Part shown: in pieces, positions 37,000 through 46,443 of the stretch
Layout of the letters: the number at the start of each line of letters is the position of its first letter
Position numbering within the stretch: position 1 is the first letter of the stretch
NCBI RefSeq assembly: GCF_021603585.1
Contig: NZ_BQHI01000006.1
Span: 248,001 to 312,000, forward strand
Reading direction: 5' to 3'
DNA length: 64,000 nucleotides
Source: Pseudomonas sputi
Lineage (GTDB): Bacteria > Pseudomonadota > Gammaproteobacteria > Pseudomonadales > Pseudomonadaceae
Notes under the pieces: model-generated
Told to the model about the DNA's origin: nothing
Databases searched by the model: none
The model's input: only the letters and a program-made list of their open reading frames with translations
Position numbers and translations under genes: made by a program

Positions 37000-37145
37000 A
37001 CTCATGCTCTTGAACAGCTTCCAACTGCGAGGGATGGAGAACGGTCAAAGAAGCACAGGTTGCGGATAGTGCCAAAGGCCGTTTTTTAAAGCAATCGACT
37101 CGTCCAAGAGGTTGCGACGATTGGCTGTAAGTCGGGCGCGCTTGT

Positions 37146-37192
37146 AATCACCACGGGGGCAATGGCTGGGTTGTCATTGCCCCGTGGTGATT
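37146..37192. terminator. Long hairpin after nhaA
   Basis: AATCACCACGGGG...GCAATG and CATTGC...CCCGTGGTGATT form a stem of about 18 pairs with a single bulge and a 10-base loop, 31 bases after the nhaA stop. It has no good T-run, so it may be a terminator or a stability element. Confidence 0.6.
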
Positions 37193-37222
37193 AGCGCTGA
37201 AACTGGCATATGGCAAAAATGC

Positions 37223-38560
37223 TTAGAACTTCAACTTTCCCCACATCAACCCGGAGAGTGCAGCCAAGGCAGACGCCGCAAGCACACTCAGTTTTGCCGC
37301 TGAGAGTAACGCCGGATCTGGAAAGGCCAACGACGCAATGAAAATGGACATGGTGAATCCGATACCCGCCAACAGTCCCACCAGGCCGACCCCCACCCAC
37401 GTCACCCCTTCGGGAAGCTCACAAATGTTGAGTTTGACGAGGGTGACACTGGCCAAAATGATTCCAAGAGGCTTGCCTAGTACCAGTGCCGTTACAACCC
37501 CAATGAACACATTCAAGGAAACCGCTTCGCCCAGGCTGTTGCCCTCCAGATTCACCCCTGCGTTCGCCAGTGCAAAAAGAGGCATCACCCCAAACGCTAC
37601 CCACGAATGCAATCCCGCCTGTACTCGCTGTACCGGGGGCAGCACTTCGCGCTCGGCGTGCCGGAGTTGTTTCAGTGGTGCCGCCACCGCTTGCGGACTA
37701 TGTCCGGACTGGGAGAGTCGATCCATCAGTTCATGGAGCGTACGCCCGATGGTGTCCAGCGGACGCTCCGTTGTGGGCTTGGAGCTGATCGGTGTCATCA
37801 GCCCGAGAATTACCCCTGCGAGCGTTGGGTGCACCCCGGTCTTCAGGAGACCAAACCAAACAATGGCGCCAGGCAGTATGTACGCGTAAGCCTTGCTGAT
37901 CCCCATTCGCTGAAAAGCCAGCACGAGCAGCAGCCCACTCAGCGCCACCACCAAACCGAGATAATCCAGGCTGGAGGTATAGAACGCAGCGATGATGAGG
38001 ATGGCGACAATGTCGTCGATGATGGCCAGTGACAACAGCAGCACACGAACACCGCCCGGGATCGACTTCCCCAGAAGCGCGAGAACGCCCACTGCAAATG
38101 CGATATCAGTGGCGGTCGGCACGGCCCAACCGGCACTACCCTCGGTGCCATGATTGAACAGCATGTAGATGATCGCCGGCATCAACACGCCGCCCAACGC
38201 GGCGCCTAGAGGCAGGGTCGCCAACTTGAAGTTCGCCAGCGCGCCGTTATGAATCTCCTGACGTATCTCCGCCCCCACCACGAGGAAGAAAATTGTCATC
38301 AACCCGTCATTGACCAAAAAGTGCAATGAACAAGCGATCTTGAACTCGCCTAATCCCAACGTGAGCTGGGTATTCCAGAAGTGCTCGTAGGAGTCGGCAA
38401 TCGGACTGTTCGCCCAGATCAGCGCAACCAACGCTGCGAGTAGCAGCACGACACCACTGACGGCTTCGACATGGGAAAACCGCTCGATCGCCGTGAGCGC
38501 CCGGGCGGTCAACAACTGGGGACGTGGAATGGAGGGGGACGTCGCGTTTTTATCAGGCAC
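37223..38560 (-). CDS. nhaA: Na+/H+ antiporter NhaA
   Basis: A 445-residue antiporter with about twelve membrane segments. The functional aspartates are in LSLAIIDDIVAI (the Asp pair) and ATDIAFAVGVLAL (Asp133-equivalent), with RVLLLSLA just before. It exports Na+ in exchange for H+. I start it at GTG 38560, which has GGAG seven bases upstream; the frame continues upstream to 38710 without a better site. It is divergent from the DUF2254 gene. Confidence 0.93.
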   Translation of the reverse strand: MPDKNATSPSIPRPQLLTARALTAIERFSHVEAVSGVVLLLAALVALIWANSPIADSYEHFWNTQLTLGLGEFKIACSLHFLVNDGLMTIFFLVVGAEIRQEIHNGALANFKLATLPLGAALGGVLMPAIIYMLFNHGTEGSAGWAVPTATDIAFAVGVLALLGKSIPGGVRVLLLSLAIIDDIVAILIIAAFYTSSLDYLGLVVALSGLLLVLAFQRMGISKAYAYILPGAIVWFGLLKTGVHPTLAGVILGLMTPISSKPTTERPLDTIGRTLHELMDRLSQSGHSPQAVAAPLKQLRHAEREVLPPVQRVQAGLHSWVAFGVMPLFALANAGVNLEGNSLGEAVSLNVFIGVVTALVLGKPLGIILASVTLVKLNICELPEGVTWVGVGLVGLLAGIGFTMSIFIASLAFPDPALLSAAKLSVLAASALAALSGLMWGKLKF

Positions 38561-38761
38561 ATTGACTCTCCGCTGGCGGCCCGACCAGCGCTTGAGCATT
38601 AACCTGCGATGTGCCTTATGCAGCAACGCACCCGGCACGATGATAGGTATCTTGCCAGTGAGAAGCAAATGACTCCGGCACTGAACCTTCCGTCGACAAT
38701 TACACTCCATCGATGATAATCAGGTGGCCGCATCGACAGACTGAACAGGCGTCGCGGCTCA

Positions 38762-40084
38762 ATGAAGTCGCTGCAGAAGGTATTGACGATGATCGCTCGC
38801 TGGCGCTGGCTGCTACATCAGATGACGAAACGGCTTTGGTTCAGAGCCAGTTTGTTTTCTGTCCTGGGAGTGGCGACCGCATTGCTCGCCGTCATCTTCA
38901 AAGACTACATCCCTGCCTCACTGCCCGCGCGAATCGGCGCTGACGCTGTCGACAAGATATTGGGCATCATCGCCTCCAGCATGCTCGCTGTGACCACCTT
39001 TTCGCTCAGCACAATGGTGACGGCCTACGGTGCCGCAAGCAGTGGCGTAACACCCCGTGCCACCACGCTGGTGATGGAAGACCGCACAACCCAAAATGCC
39101 CTCGCCACCTTTATCGGCTCATTTCTGTTCAGCCTGGTGGGGATCATTGCGTTAAGTACCGGTGCCTACGGTGCACAGGGAAGGGTTTTGCTTTTTGCGG
39201 TGACCATCGTCGTAGTGATCTTGATCGTGTACACCCTTCTGCGTTGGATCGATCATCTGTCGAGACTGGGACGCGTGGGTGAAACCATTGATCGCGTCGA
39301 AGAAGCCACCATCAATGCGATCAACAATCGTGTCAACAGGCCTTATCTGGGGGGAGCCCCCTACCCTGCCGACGGTATTGTTCCGTACTCCTCTAGAGCC
39401 ATCACCAGCCCCAAGACCGGGTATGTCCAACATATCGACGTGCGTGCGTTAGGTGCAATTGCTCAAGAGCACCGGACGCAGATTTATCTCGACATTCTTC
39501 CTGGCACCTTTGTGCATGAAGGCATGCGACTGGCCTTGGTCGCGATTTTAAGCAATGAACGCATCGACGAACTGGACGCCTGTACTCAGAAGATCCTTGG
39601 CGCCTTGACCATTGGCGTACGTCGAACCTTTGAGCATGACCCCCGGTTCGGGCTTTCGGTGCTGTCGGAGATCGCCTCAAGGGCCTTGTCGCCTGCTGTC
39701 AATGACCCCGGAACTGCGATTGACGTACTGAGCCGTGGAGTCAGGAGTCTCACCTGCTGGAGCAAGCCACCAGAAAAGATGGAGCAAGTGGATGCAGGGT
39801 GCGAACGAGTCTTCCTGCACGGTTTGGAAGTCGGTGATCTGTTCGACGACTTTTTTGCCCCCATCGCCAGAGATGGGGCGAGCTTGATTGAAGTAGACCT
39901 TCGAATGATGAAGGCCTTGATCAGCCTGGCGCAGATCAATCCGGAGATGTTCAAGAGTGCCTGTACCAGGCACATCACCCTTTTACTCACACGGGCCGAA
40001 CACGCGCTCACATTGGCCGAAGACAAGGCCAGGCTCAGGGCATTGGCACGCCCCCTGATTCACTCGAACAACCTATTGATTTGA
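38762..40084 (+). CDS. DUF2254 membrane protein
   Basis: A 440-residue protein with four N-terminal membrane segments (to about residue 160) and a large soluble domain, the DUF2254 pattern (TTFSLSTMVTAYGAASS, SPAVNDPGTAIDVL). Function is not established. Its 3' end overlaps the convergent ClC gene by 12 bases. Divergence from nhaA and proximity to ClC and TrkH suggest a role in ion or osmotic stress, which is inference. Confidence 0.88.
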   Translation: MKSLQKVLTMIARWRWLLHQMTKRLWFRASLFSVLGVATALLAVIFKDYIPASLPARIGADAVDKILGIIASSMLAVTTFSLSTMVTAYGAASSGVTPRATTLVMEDRTTQNALATFIGSFLFSLVGIIALSTGAYGAQGRVLLFAVTIVVVILIVYTLLRWIDHLSRLGRVGETIDRVEEATINAINNRVNRPYLGGAPYPADGIVPYSSRAITSPKTGYVQHIDVRALGAIAQEHRTQIYLDILPGTFVHEGMRLALVAILSNERIDELDACTQKILGALTIGVRRTFEHDPRFGLSVLSEIASRALSPAVNDPGTAIDVLSRGVRSLTCWSKPPEKMEQVDAGCERVFLHGLEVGDLFDDFFAPIARDGASLIEVDLRMMKALISLAQINPEMFKSACTRHITLLLTRAEHALTLAEDKARLRALARPLIHSNNLLI

Positions 40085-41395
40085 TTTTGGTGTTACGGCG
40101 TCCTTATCCGGCGATTGCAGGAAGCCGCGAGCCAGCTGCTGGTACAACTCGGGCCCCATTCGCGCGCTGACGGCTTTGGCAATCAAGGCAACTGCCATCA
40201 GACTGATGACCATCCCGTGACTGTCGATCATCTCCATCACGATGATCGCCGAGGTGATGGGGGATTGTGTGACAGCGGCGAGAAAACCGACCATGCACAG
40301 CGCAATGATCGGCTGTGTAGCCAAACCCAAGAAGTCCGCGACGTTGGCACCTACGGCGGCCCCGACCGCCAGGGACGGTGCAAATATGCCGCCCGGTATA
40401 CCGGAGAAGTAGGTCACTACCGTCGCGAGAAAACGGGTGATCGGTGCGTGCCACGGCAGGCCGACATCGGACACGATGATCTGCGACGTAATCCCGTAGC
40501 CACTGCCAAATGACATGCCGCCACTTAACCAGCCCAATATCGCCACGATCATGCCACACGCCCCGGCAAACCAGACGGGATGCATGCGCCGCCACTCCCA
40601 GAGGACGAATCGATGATGGCGTTGGGGCCATAGCAACATCCGGCTGAATAACCCGCCCAGCAGCCCACATCCAATTCCGGTCACCACGACCGGGACGATG
40701 ATATCCAGACCGATCTCGTGAATGTCGAAGTGGCCAAAATAGCTGTAGTTGCCCTGCAGGGCGATGGCGACCATCCCCGACAGGATGATCGTACTGAGCA
40801 AGACCCCGCTTGTACGGGTCTCCAGCTTGCGCCCCAATTCTTCGACGGCAAAGGCCACACCGGCTAGCGGTGTATTGAAGGCTGCCGCAATCCCCGCCGC
40901 CCCTCCGGCCAGAATGAGATCTTCGCTGCGGATGATTCGTGCATTGGGAAGGTAACGGTGGAAAAAATGCATGATCGAAGCGGCAACTTGCACCGACGGC
41001 CCTTCACGTCCAGCGGAAAACCCACCCGTCAGCGCCAGCGTGCCGAGGCCAATCTTGGCGAAGGCGATGCGCAGCGACACCAGTTTGTTGACGCGTTTGC
41101 CCTGATGCGCCAGGCGCGTCGCAGCGATCACTTGCGGGATGCCACTGCCCTGGGAGCCTACAAAAAAACGGGTGGTCAACCATACGACCAACATGCCGAC
41201 CAAAGGGGTATAGATGAAAGGCAACCAGGGTCGTTCGGCAGTCTGTTGCGTAAATTGCGTCAGCGCCATATCGGCCAGTCGGGCAAACATCACGACAAGC
41301 AGTCCCGCCACGGTGGCGGCAGCCCAGAGCGTCACTCGTGTACGCCAGCGTATGGAGGCGAAGCGGCGACGCAACAGCAGTATCGGTTTGATCAC
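40073..41395 (-). CDS. ClC-type chloride channel/transporter
   Basis: A 440-residue membrane protein with the three ClC anion-site loops: GSQGSGIPQ, GFSAGREGPSVQ (containing the gating Glu) and GGIFAPSLAVGA. No C-terminal CBS domains. It probably exchanges chloride for protons. It is convergent with the DUF2254 gene and shares 12 bases with its 3' end. Confidence 0.92.
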   Translation of the reverse strand: MIKPILLLRRRFASIRWRTRVTLWAAATVAGLLVVMFARLADMALTQFTQQTAERPWLPFIYTPLVGMLVVWLTTRFFVGSQGSGIPQVIAATRLAHQGKRVNKLVSLRIAFAKIGLGTLALTGGFSAGREGPSVQVAASIMHFFHRYLPNARIIRSEDLILAGGAAGIAAAFNTPLAGVAFAVEELGRKLETRTSGVLLSTIILSGMVAIALQGNYSYFGHFDIHEIGLDIIVPVVVTGIGCGLLGGLFSRMLLWPQRHHRFVLWEWRRMHPVWFAGACGMIVAILGWLSGGMSFGSGYGITSQIIVSDVGLPWHAPITRFLATVVTYFSGIPGGIFAPSLAVGAAVGANVADFLGLATQPIIALCMVGFLAAVTQSPITSAIIVMEMIDSHGMVISLMAVALIAKAVSARMGPELYQQLARGFLQSPDKDAVTPKSNQ

Positions 41396-41589
41396 CCGAG
41401 CGAATTCCCGTTGAGTTTCAGCACTGTGGTGCAGGCAAGACTAACCGGATATGCGGTGGCGTCCAATGGCGCTGGCCCGGTTCTATCCATGCAGCAACCA
41501 CCAAGACTGGCTCAAGCCCCCTATCCGTCTCTGAATCAACTACAGTGGAATCACTCTGCATAAAGCCAAAAACAAGACGGAGATTTCCC

Positions 41590-42540
41590 ATGCGAGTAAA
41601 AAACCGCTTCATCCTGCTGGCCGCCGCTACCTTTGCAATCGCCACTGCGGCTCAAGCCGCCCCGGTGTTCATCAACATCCTGACGGGCGGAACCAGTGGG
41701 GTTTACTACCCCATTGGTGTTGGCCTGTCACAGATCTACAACGATGGCATCCCTGGCGTGAAAACTTCGGTTCAAGCCACAAAAGCCTCGGTGGAAAATT
41801 TGAACCTGTTGCAAGCCGGTCGTGGAGAGTTGGCACTCGCACTGGGGGACTCTGTAGCGGATGCGAAGAACGGTGTGGAGGATGCCGGTTTCAGCACGCC
41901 GTTAACCAAATTGCGCGCCATCGCAGGGGCCTACCCCAACTATATTCAGATCGTGGCCAGCAAAGAGTCAGGCATCAAAACCCTGGCCGACCTCAAAGGC
42001 AGGACCATCTCGGTCGGAGCACCAAAGTCAGGCACTGAACTGAACGCACGTGCGATTTTCAAGGCAGCAGGCCTGACCTATGAAGACATGGGTAAAGTGC
42101 AATACCTGCCCTTTGCCGAATCTGTTGAATTGATCAAGAACAGGCAGTTGGATGCCACCCTGCAATCTTCCGGGTTGGGCATGGCGGCCATTCGCGATCT
42201 GTCCTCTGTCATGCCGTTGAACTACGTTGCGATCCCGACTGAAGTGGTCGCAAAAATCGGCAACCCCGCCTATCAGGGCGCCATGATTCCGGCCAATACC
42301 TATGACGGGCAACCTGAAGCGGTGCCGACGGTGGCGATCACCAACATTCTGGTCACGCGTGCCGACTTGCCCGATGAAGTGGCTTATGAAATGACCAAGC
42401 TGTTGTTCGAAAACCTGCCCCGTCTGGGCAACTCTCATTCGGCGGCCAAGGACATCAAACTGGAAAATGCAGCGAAAAACCTGCCGATAGCCCTGCACCC
42501 GGGCGCGGAACGTTACTACAAGGAAAAAGGCGCGTTGTAA
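41590..42540 (+). CDS. TAXI-family TRAP transporter substrate-binding protein
   Basis: A 316-residue periplasmic binding protein with a Sec signal peptide cleaving after AAQA (about residue 23). The TAXI hallmark TGGTSGVYYPIGVGLSQI follows directly. It is distinct from the DctP type at 25 kb. CGGAG precedes the ATG at 41590, so I reject the upstream extension. It leads a three-gene operon with a fused permease and DUF1850. Glutamate/glutamine-type or other carboxylate cargo is known for the family, but this one is undetermined. Confidence 0.93.
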   Translation: MRVKNRFILLAAATFAIATAAQAAPVFINILTGGTSGVYYPIGVGLSQIYNDGIPGVKTSVQATKASVENLNLLQAGRGELALALGDSVADAKNGVEDAGFSTPLTKLRAIAGAYPNYIQIVASKESGIKTLADLKGRTISVGAPKSGTELNARAIFKAAGLTYEDMGKVQYLPFAESVELIKNRQLDATLQSSGLGMAAIRDLSSVMPLNYVAIPTEVVAKIGNPAYQGAMIPANTYDGQPEAVPTVAITNILVTRADLPDEVAYEMTKLLFENLPRLGNSHSAAKDIKLENAAKNLPIALHPGAERYYKEKGAL

Positions 42541-42546
42541 CGGCAC

Positions 42547-42576
42547 AAGGCGTTGCGGCGTAGACCGCAGCGCCTT
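42547..42576 (+). other. Intercistronic hairpin after the binding-protein gene
   Basis: AAGGCGtTGCGG pairs with CCGCAgCGCCTT over a 6-base loop, with one mismatch. It lies just after the binding-protein stop with no T-run. Such hairpins protect the 3' end of the upstream message and let the binding protein be made in excess of the permease. Confidence 0.6.
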
Positions 42577-42615
42577 CGTTCGCTCTTTTCAATGTGGTCG
42601 TGAGGTAGGCAGCTA

Positions 42616-44643
42616 ATGAGTGACGAGCATCAGGGCATCTCTGCGAATCCGCGAGACTGGCCAAAAACCCTGTTTTACGTGGCGTTGCTGTTCTCGATTT
42701 TTCAGATCGTCACCGCAGCGTTTGCCCCCATCTCAAGTCAGATATTACGCGCCGTACACGTCGGTTTTTTGCTTTGGGTAGTCTTTCTGAGCTACCCGGC
42801 TTACGGCAAGGATCGTCCTTGGCAGCCGCTGGCTTGGGTATTGAGTCTGGCCGGGATTGCTACGGCGTTGTATCAGTGGGTGTTCGAGGCCGACCTGATT
42901 CAGCGCTCAGGCGATCTGACGATCGCAGACACCGTCATCGGTCTCGTCCTGATTGCATTGGTGTTCGAAGCCGCACGACGGGTAATGGGAATAGCATTGC
43001 CCGTCATCTGTGGCCTGTTCCTGGCCTATGGCTTGTTTGGTGAGTATCTGCCCGGTGACCTGGCACACCGGGGATATGGATTTGACCAGATCATCAATCA
43101 ACTTTCATTCGGCACTGAAGGGCTGTACGGAACACCCACTTACGTTTCGGCCACCTACATTTTCCTGTTCATCCTGTTCGGTGCGTTTTTAGAACAGGCT
43201 GGCATGATCAAGCTGTTCACCGATTTCGCGATGGGACTGTTCGGTCACAAGCTCGGCGGGCCGGCCAAGGTTGCGGTCGCCTCCTCGGCATTGATGGGAA
43301 CCATTACCGGGTCGGGGATTGCCAACGTTGTGACGACAGGACAATTCACAATCCCGTTGATGAAGCGCTTTGGTTATCGGGCAGCGTTTGCCGGCGGGGT
43401 CGAAGCAACCTCCAGCATGGGCAGCCAGTTAATGCCGCCAGTGATGGGGGCCGTTGCCTTTATCATGGCTGAAACCATCAACGTACCGTTTATTGAGATT
43501 GCCAAGGCGGCATTGATTCCCGCGATTCTTTACTTCGGGTCGGTATTCTGGATGGTGCATCTGGAAGCTAAGCGCTCGAACCTCAAAGGCCTCCCCAAGG
43601 ACCAATGTCCCAGTGCGCTAGGCGCTGTAAAGGAAAACTGGTATCTGCTGATTCCACTGGTGGTTCTGGTTTACTTACTGTTTTCCGGTCGCACGCCTCT
43701 GTTCTCCGGCATGGTGGGGCTGGCACTGACGGCCATCGTCATTCTTGGCTCGGCGATCATCCTGAGAGTGCACAGCCTGGGCCTGCGTTGTGCGTTCTGG
43801 ATTGCCCTCGGGGTTCTGTGCACCGGATTCTTCCAGCTGGGAATCAGCGTGATTTTTTTAGTCATCGCAGTGCTGGTGTTCATGTGCGGACTCATCAAAG
43901 GTGGCCGGAAAACGCTGACGATTTGCCTGCATGCGCTGGTCGAAGGTGCACGACATGCCGTACCTGTGGGGATTGCCTGTGCACTGGTGGGCATCATCAT
44001 CGGCGTGGTGTCTCTGACCGGTGTAGCCTCGACTTTTGCGGGTTATATCTTGGCCATTGGCCGGGACAACCTGCTGCTGTCACTGGTGCTCACAATGATC
44101 ACTTGCCTGGTGCTCGGGATGGGCATTCCGACCATCCCCAACTACATCATTACCAGTTCAATCGCAGCACCTGCGCTGTTGGAACTGGGTGTGCCCCTGA
44201 TCGTGTCACACATGTTCGTGTTCTATTTCGGAATCCTCGCCGACCTGACTCCACCGGTGGCCCTCGCCTGCTTTGCCGCAGCACCCATTGCGAAGGAAGC
44301 CGGATTCCGGATCAGCCTATGGGCCGTGCGTATTGCCCTCGCTGGATTCATTATTCCGTTCATGGCCGTCTACAACCCTGCGCTCATGTTGCAAGGTGAC
44401 AGTTTATGGATGACGGCCTACATGCTGATCAAGACGACGCTGGCGGTCGGTCTGTGGGGAATGGCCTCAACGGGTTACTTACAGCAGAAGATGGCGCTAT
44501 GGGAACGCATCTTGTGTGTGGGGGCGGGTGCGCTATTGATCGTGGCGTTGCCCCTGACCGATGAACTTGGTTTCGCACTTGGGTTGCTGGTAATCCTGCA
44601 ACACCTTTGGCGGTCGCATCAGGTCGGGACGGCTGACGCATGA
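42616..44643 (+). CDS. TRAP transporter fused permease (DctQM type)
   Basis: A 675-residue membrane protein joining the small and large permease subunits, as is usual for TAXI-TRAP systems. Landmarks are SALMGTITGSGIANVVTTGQ, PVMGAVAFIMAETINVPF and LGMGIPTIPNYI. About sixteen hydrophobic segments are visible. Its stop overlaps the next start by four bases (ATGA), and it pairs with the binding protein upstream. Confidence 0.94.
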   Translation: MSDEHQGISANPRDWPKTLFYVALLFSIFQIVTAAFAPISSQILRAVHVGFLLWVVFLSYPAYGKDRPWQPLAWVLSLAGIATALYQWVFEADLIQRSGDLTIADTVIGLVLIALVFEAARRVMGIALPVICGLFLAYGLFGEYLPGDLAHRGYGFDQIINQLSFGTEGLYGTPTYVSATYIFLFILFGAFLEQAGMIKLFTDFAMGLFGHKLGGPAKVAVASSALMGTITGSGIANVVTTGQFTIPLMKRFGYRAAFAGGVEATSSMGSQLMPPVMGAVAFIMAETINVPFIEIAKAALIPAILYFGSVFWMVHLEAKRSNLKGLPKDQCPSALGAVKENWYLLIPLVVLVYLLFSGRTPLFSGMVGLALTAIVILGSAIILRVHSLGLRCAFWIALGVLCTGFFQLGISVIFLVIAVLVFMCGLIKGGRKTLTICLHALVEGARHAVPVGIACALVGIIIGVVSLTGVASTFAGYILAIGRDNLLLSLVLTMITCLVLGMGIPTIPNYIITSSIAAPALLELGVPLIVSHMFVFYFGILADLTPPVALACFAAAPIAKEAGFRISLWAVRIALAGFIIPFMAVYNPALMLQGDSLWMTAYMLIKTTLAVGLWGMASTGYLQQKMALWERILCVGAGALLIVALPLTDELGFALGLLVILQHLWRSHQVGTADA

Positions 44644-45026
44644 TTGGATTGTGCATGGGCTTGGCGGGTGTCGCCTGGGCCCAGTTACCCATTTCGCAGT
44701 TCACACTGGCGTGGAACCACACCATCGAGAAGATTCGTTGGGAGGAGGACTATCGCGTCACTCAACATGGCCTGGTGTTGATGGAGGCCAGAATCCGAGG
44801 CAGTGGCGCGGGAATGGAAGTTCCCGAGGATGCTCGACTGGAGAACGGCAGTTGGCACTACCGTCGACAGGTGCCACCGCTTCAACCTCTGCGTCTGGGA
44901 CGAACGCCTGAGGCTGGAGATTATCAATTATGTGTGGAGGGGACGTGTCACTTCATGAGTCGATGGGTTGGAGAACCGACCAACAGCCAGCCCTTCATAC
45001 AAATCTGGAGTTGTGAGAGCAATTGA
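44640..45026 (+). CDS. DUF1850 protein, TAXI-TRAP accessory
   Basis: A 128-residue protein with a short N-terminal hydrophobic segment, probably a signal or anchor (residues 1-15), followed by a beta-rich domain with the DUF1850 pattern FTLAWNHTIEKIRWEEDYRV. This family almost always follows fused TAXI-TRAP permeases, which is the case here. Role unknown; perhaps a periplasmic accessory. It starts at an ATGA overlap. Confidence 0.88.
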   Translation: MIGLCMGLAGVAWAQLPISQFTLAWNHTIEKIRWEEDYRVTQHGLVLMEARIRGSGAGMEVPEDARLENGSWHYRRQVPPLQPLRLGRTPEAGDYQLCVEGTCHFMSRWVGEPTNSQPFIQIWSCESN

Positions 45027-45172
45027 TGCGGCGGTCATCGATTCGATTGCCTGAAAAGGCGCCTATGGAGGTATCGCGCGAATAATCGCCTCCTGGCTTG
45101 GTTCAATGATCGAAGAAGCCGCTCCCTTGAGTACGCTTCGACGAAACGCCCCAGATGCCTGCCTTATAGGCA

Positions 45173-45376
45173 TCAGGGGTTGGCCCGGAAATCTCCGTAA
45201 CCTCTCGGCAACTCCATCCAGGTATCAAGAGCTGCAAGCTGCCTGGCGACCGCAGCGTCCCACTCAGAACCTTGGGCCATGTTTTTACTCATCATGTCGC
45301 GGATGGCCGCTGTCGCCTGTTCGTACTCATGGTGTATTTCCAAGGCTTTTGCCAAAAACTCTTCTTGCCGAGTCAT
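45173..45376 (-). CDS. Small hypothetical protein (67 residues)
   Basis: A minus-strand frame beginning MTRQEEFLAKALEIHHEYEQA with GGAG six bases upstream of the ATG at 45376. It is predicted helical and mildly acidic, without a membrane segment or signal. The frame has coding-like third positions. A short hairpin (GATGCCT...AGGCATC, 45154-45174) overlaps its end and may terminate it. I do not recognise a family. Confidence 0.65.
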   Translation of the reverse strand: MTRQEEFLAKALEIHHEYEQATAAIRDMMSKNMAQGSEWDAAVARQLAALDTWMELPRGYGDFRANP

Positions 45377-45487
45377 AGGGTGCTCCAGGGGCGGAAGCCA
45401 ACCATTGATTTGCATTTATACACAACGGACATCAGTAGGAACTTGTTGGTTGCAAGAGGCGCGCTGACCGCCTCAGCCCCGAATCAG

Positions 45488-45577
45488 TCATGCCTGATTG
45501 CTTCGCTCCGTGACCTGACCTGCGTAGGTACATACCAAACCAAAGGCCAACAAAAAGAACGCCAGATACGGGGTCAT
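45488..45577 (-). CDS. Possible 29-residue membrane peptide
   Basis: An ATG at 45577 on the minus strand, preceded by GAGAGGAAGAAGCGC, starts MTPYLAFFLLAFGLVCTYAG and ends nine residues later (QVTERSNQA). The hydrophobic run of about 17 residues would span the membrane once. An in-frame upstream start would give 52 residues with a basic N-terminus. Size and placement fit the small single-span proteins common in bacteria, but the call rests on this alone. Confidence 0.4.
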   Translation of the reverse strand: MTPYLAFFLLAFGLVCTYAGQVTERSNQA

Positions 45578-45644
45578 GCGCTTCTTCCTCTCGGTACGGG
45601 GCTTGTCTGGTTGTGAATGTATTCGTGCTTTTGCAGGCATCATG

Positions 45645-45670
45645 GTTAAGGTGGGTTAAGAATTTTTAAT
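45645..45670. promoter_or_regulatory. Tandem TTAA repeats upstream of the two-component genes
   Basis: Three copies of a TTAA hexamer at exact 10-base steps: GTTAAG at 45645, GTTAAG at 45655 and TTTAAT at 45665. They lie 93-118 bases upstream of the response-regulator start. Such direct repeats are typical binding sites of OmpR/PhoB-type regulators such as PmrA (YTTAAK repeats), suggesting autoregulation. Confidence 0.6.
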
Positions 45671-45762
45671 CTTTGGCCGCAGGGCGGGTCATTAAGGTAG
45701 ACCTGCTTAGGCTCTCGGAATCGAGTGGCAAGCACTAAAAGCAGGCGGAAGCGGAGGACGGT

Positions 45763-46443
45763 ATGAGTTGCGCGTTGGTCATAGAGGACGACGAGGTTAC
45801 GGCGGAAATCATCACCGCTGAACTCCAACGCCACGGTTTCAGTTCAAAATGGGCTGCGACTGGACGTGACGGGCTGGCACTGGCGATTGCAGGTGGTTTT
45901 GACGCCATTACCTTGGATCGAATGCTTCCCGATTTTGACGGACTGACGATTGTCAGTACATTGCGTAGTCTCGGAATTCAAACGCCGGTCCTGATGATCA
46001 GCGCACTTTCAGACGTCGATGAGCGTGTTCAGGGGCTGCGCGCTGGCGGCGACGACTATTTGACCAAACCCTTTTCTGCTATCGAAATGGTTGCCCGTCT
46101 TGATGCGTTGCTTCGGCGCACCAGTGCGGATACAAGCCGTCCGCAACTCTGTTGCGGAAACCTGCAACTGGATCTGGTTGAGCACAAACTGACTCGAAAT
46201 GACGAGCACATCCTGTTGCTACCGACCGAATTCAAGCTACTCAATTACCTGATGCGCAATGCCGGTCAATTGGTCACCCGGACCATGCTTTTCGAAGAGG
46301 TCTGGGGTTATCACTTTGATCCTGGGACGAACATCATTGATGTTCACATTGGGCGGCTGCGCAAAAAGCTCGAGGGTGACGAAGGTACTCCCGTCATTCA
46401 TACAATACGTGGTACCGGCTATGTCCTTACTCCCAAAGACTGA
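45763..46443 (+). CDS. OmpR-family response regulator
   Basis: A 226-residue regulator with a receiver domain (acidic pair Asp9-Asp10, phospho-acceptor Asp52, Lys102 in LTKPF) and a C-terminal winged helix (LLPTEFKLLNYLMRNAGQLVTR, VDVHIGRLRKKLE, GTGYVL). It is activated by the histidine kinase encoded next, whose start overlaps its 3' end. Tandem TTAA repeats lie upstream of this gene and of the carboxypeptidase gene, so both may be targets. Confidence 0.93.
   Translation: MSCALVIEDDEVTAEIITAELQRHGFSSKWAATGRDGLALAIAGGFDAITLDRMLPDFDGLTIVSTLRSLGIQTPVLMISALSDVDERVQGLRAGGDDYLTKPFSAIEMVARLDALLRRTSADTSRPQLCCGNLQLDLVEHKLTRNDEHILLLPTEFKLLNYLMRNAGQLVTRTMLFEEVWGYHFDPGTNIIDVHIGRLRKKLEGDEGTPVIHTIRGTGYVLTPKD

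Larger units (their letters stand above)
36852..37222. other. Intergenic gap with two hairpins
   Basis: This 370-base gap separates trkH and nhaA (both minus). It holds a terminator at 36979-36999 and a long hairpin at 37146-37192. Just upstream of the first one a minus-strand frame ends with the coherent-looking tail LTVLHPSQLEAVQEHE at 37000, perhaps the last codons of a lost gene that used that terminator. Confidence 0.45.
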
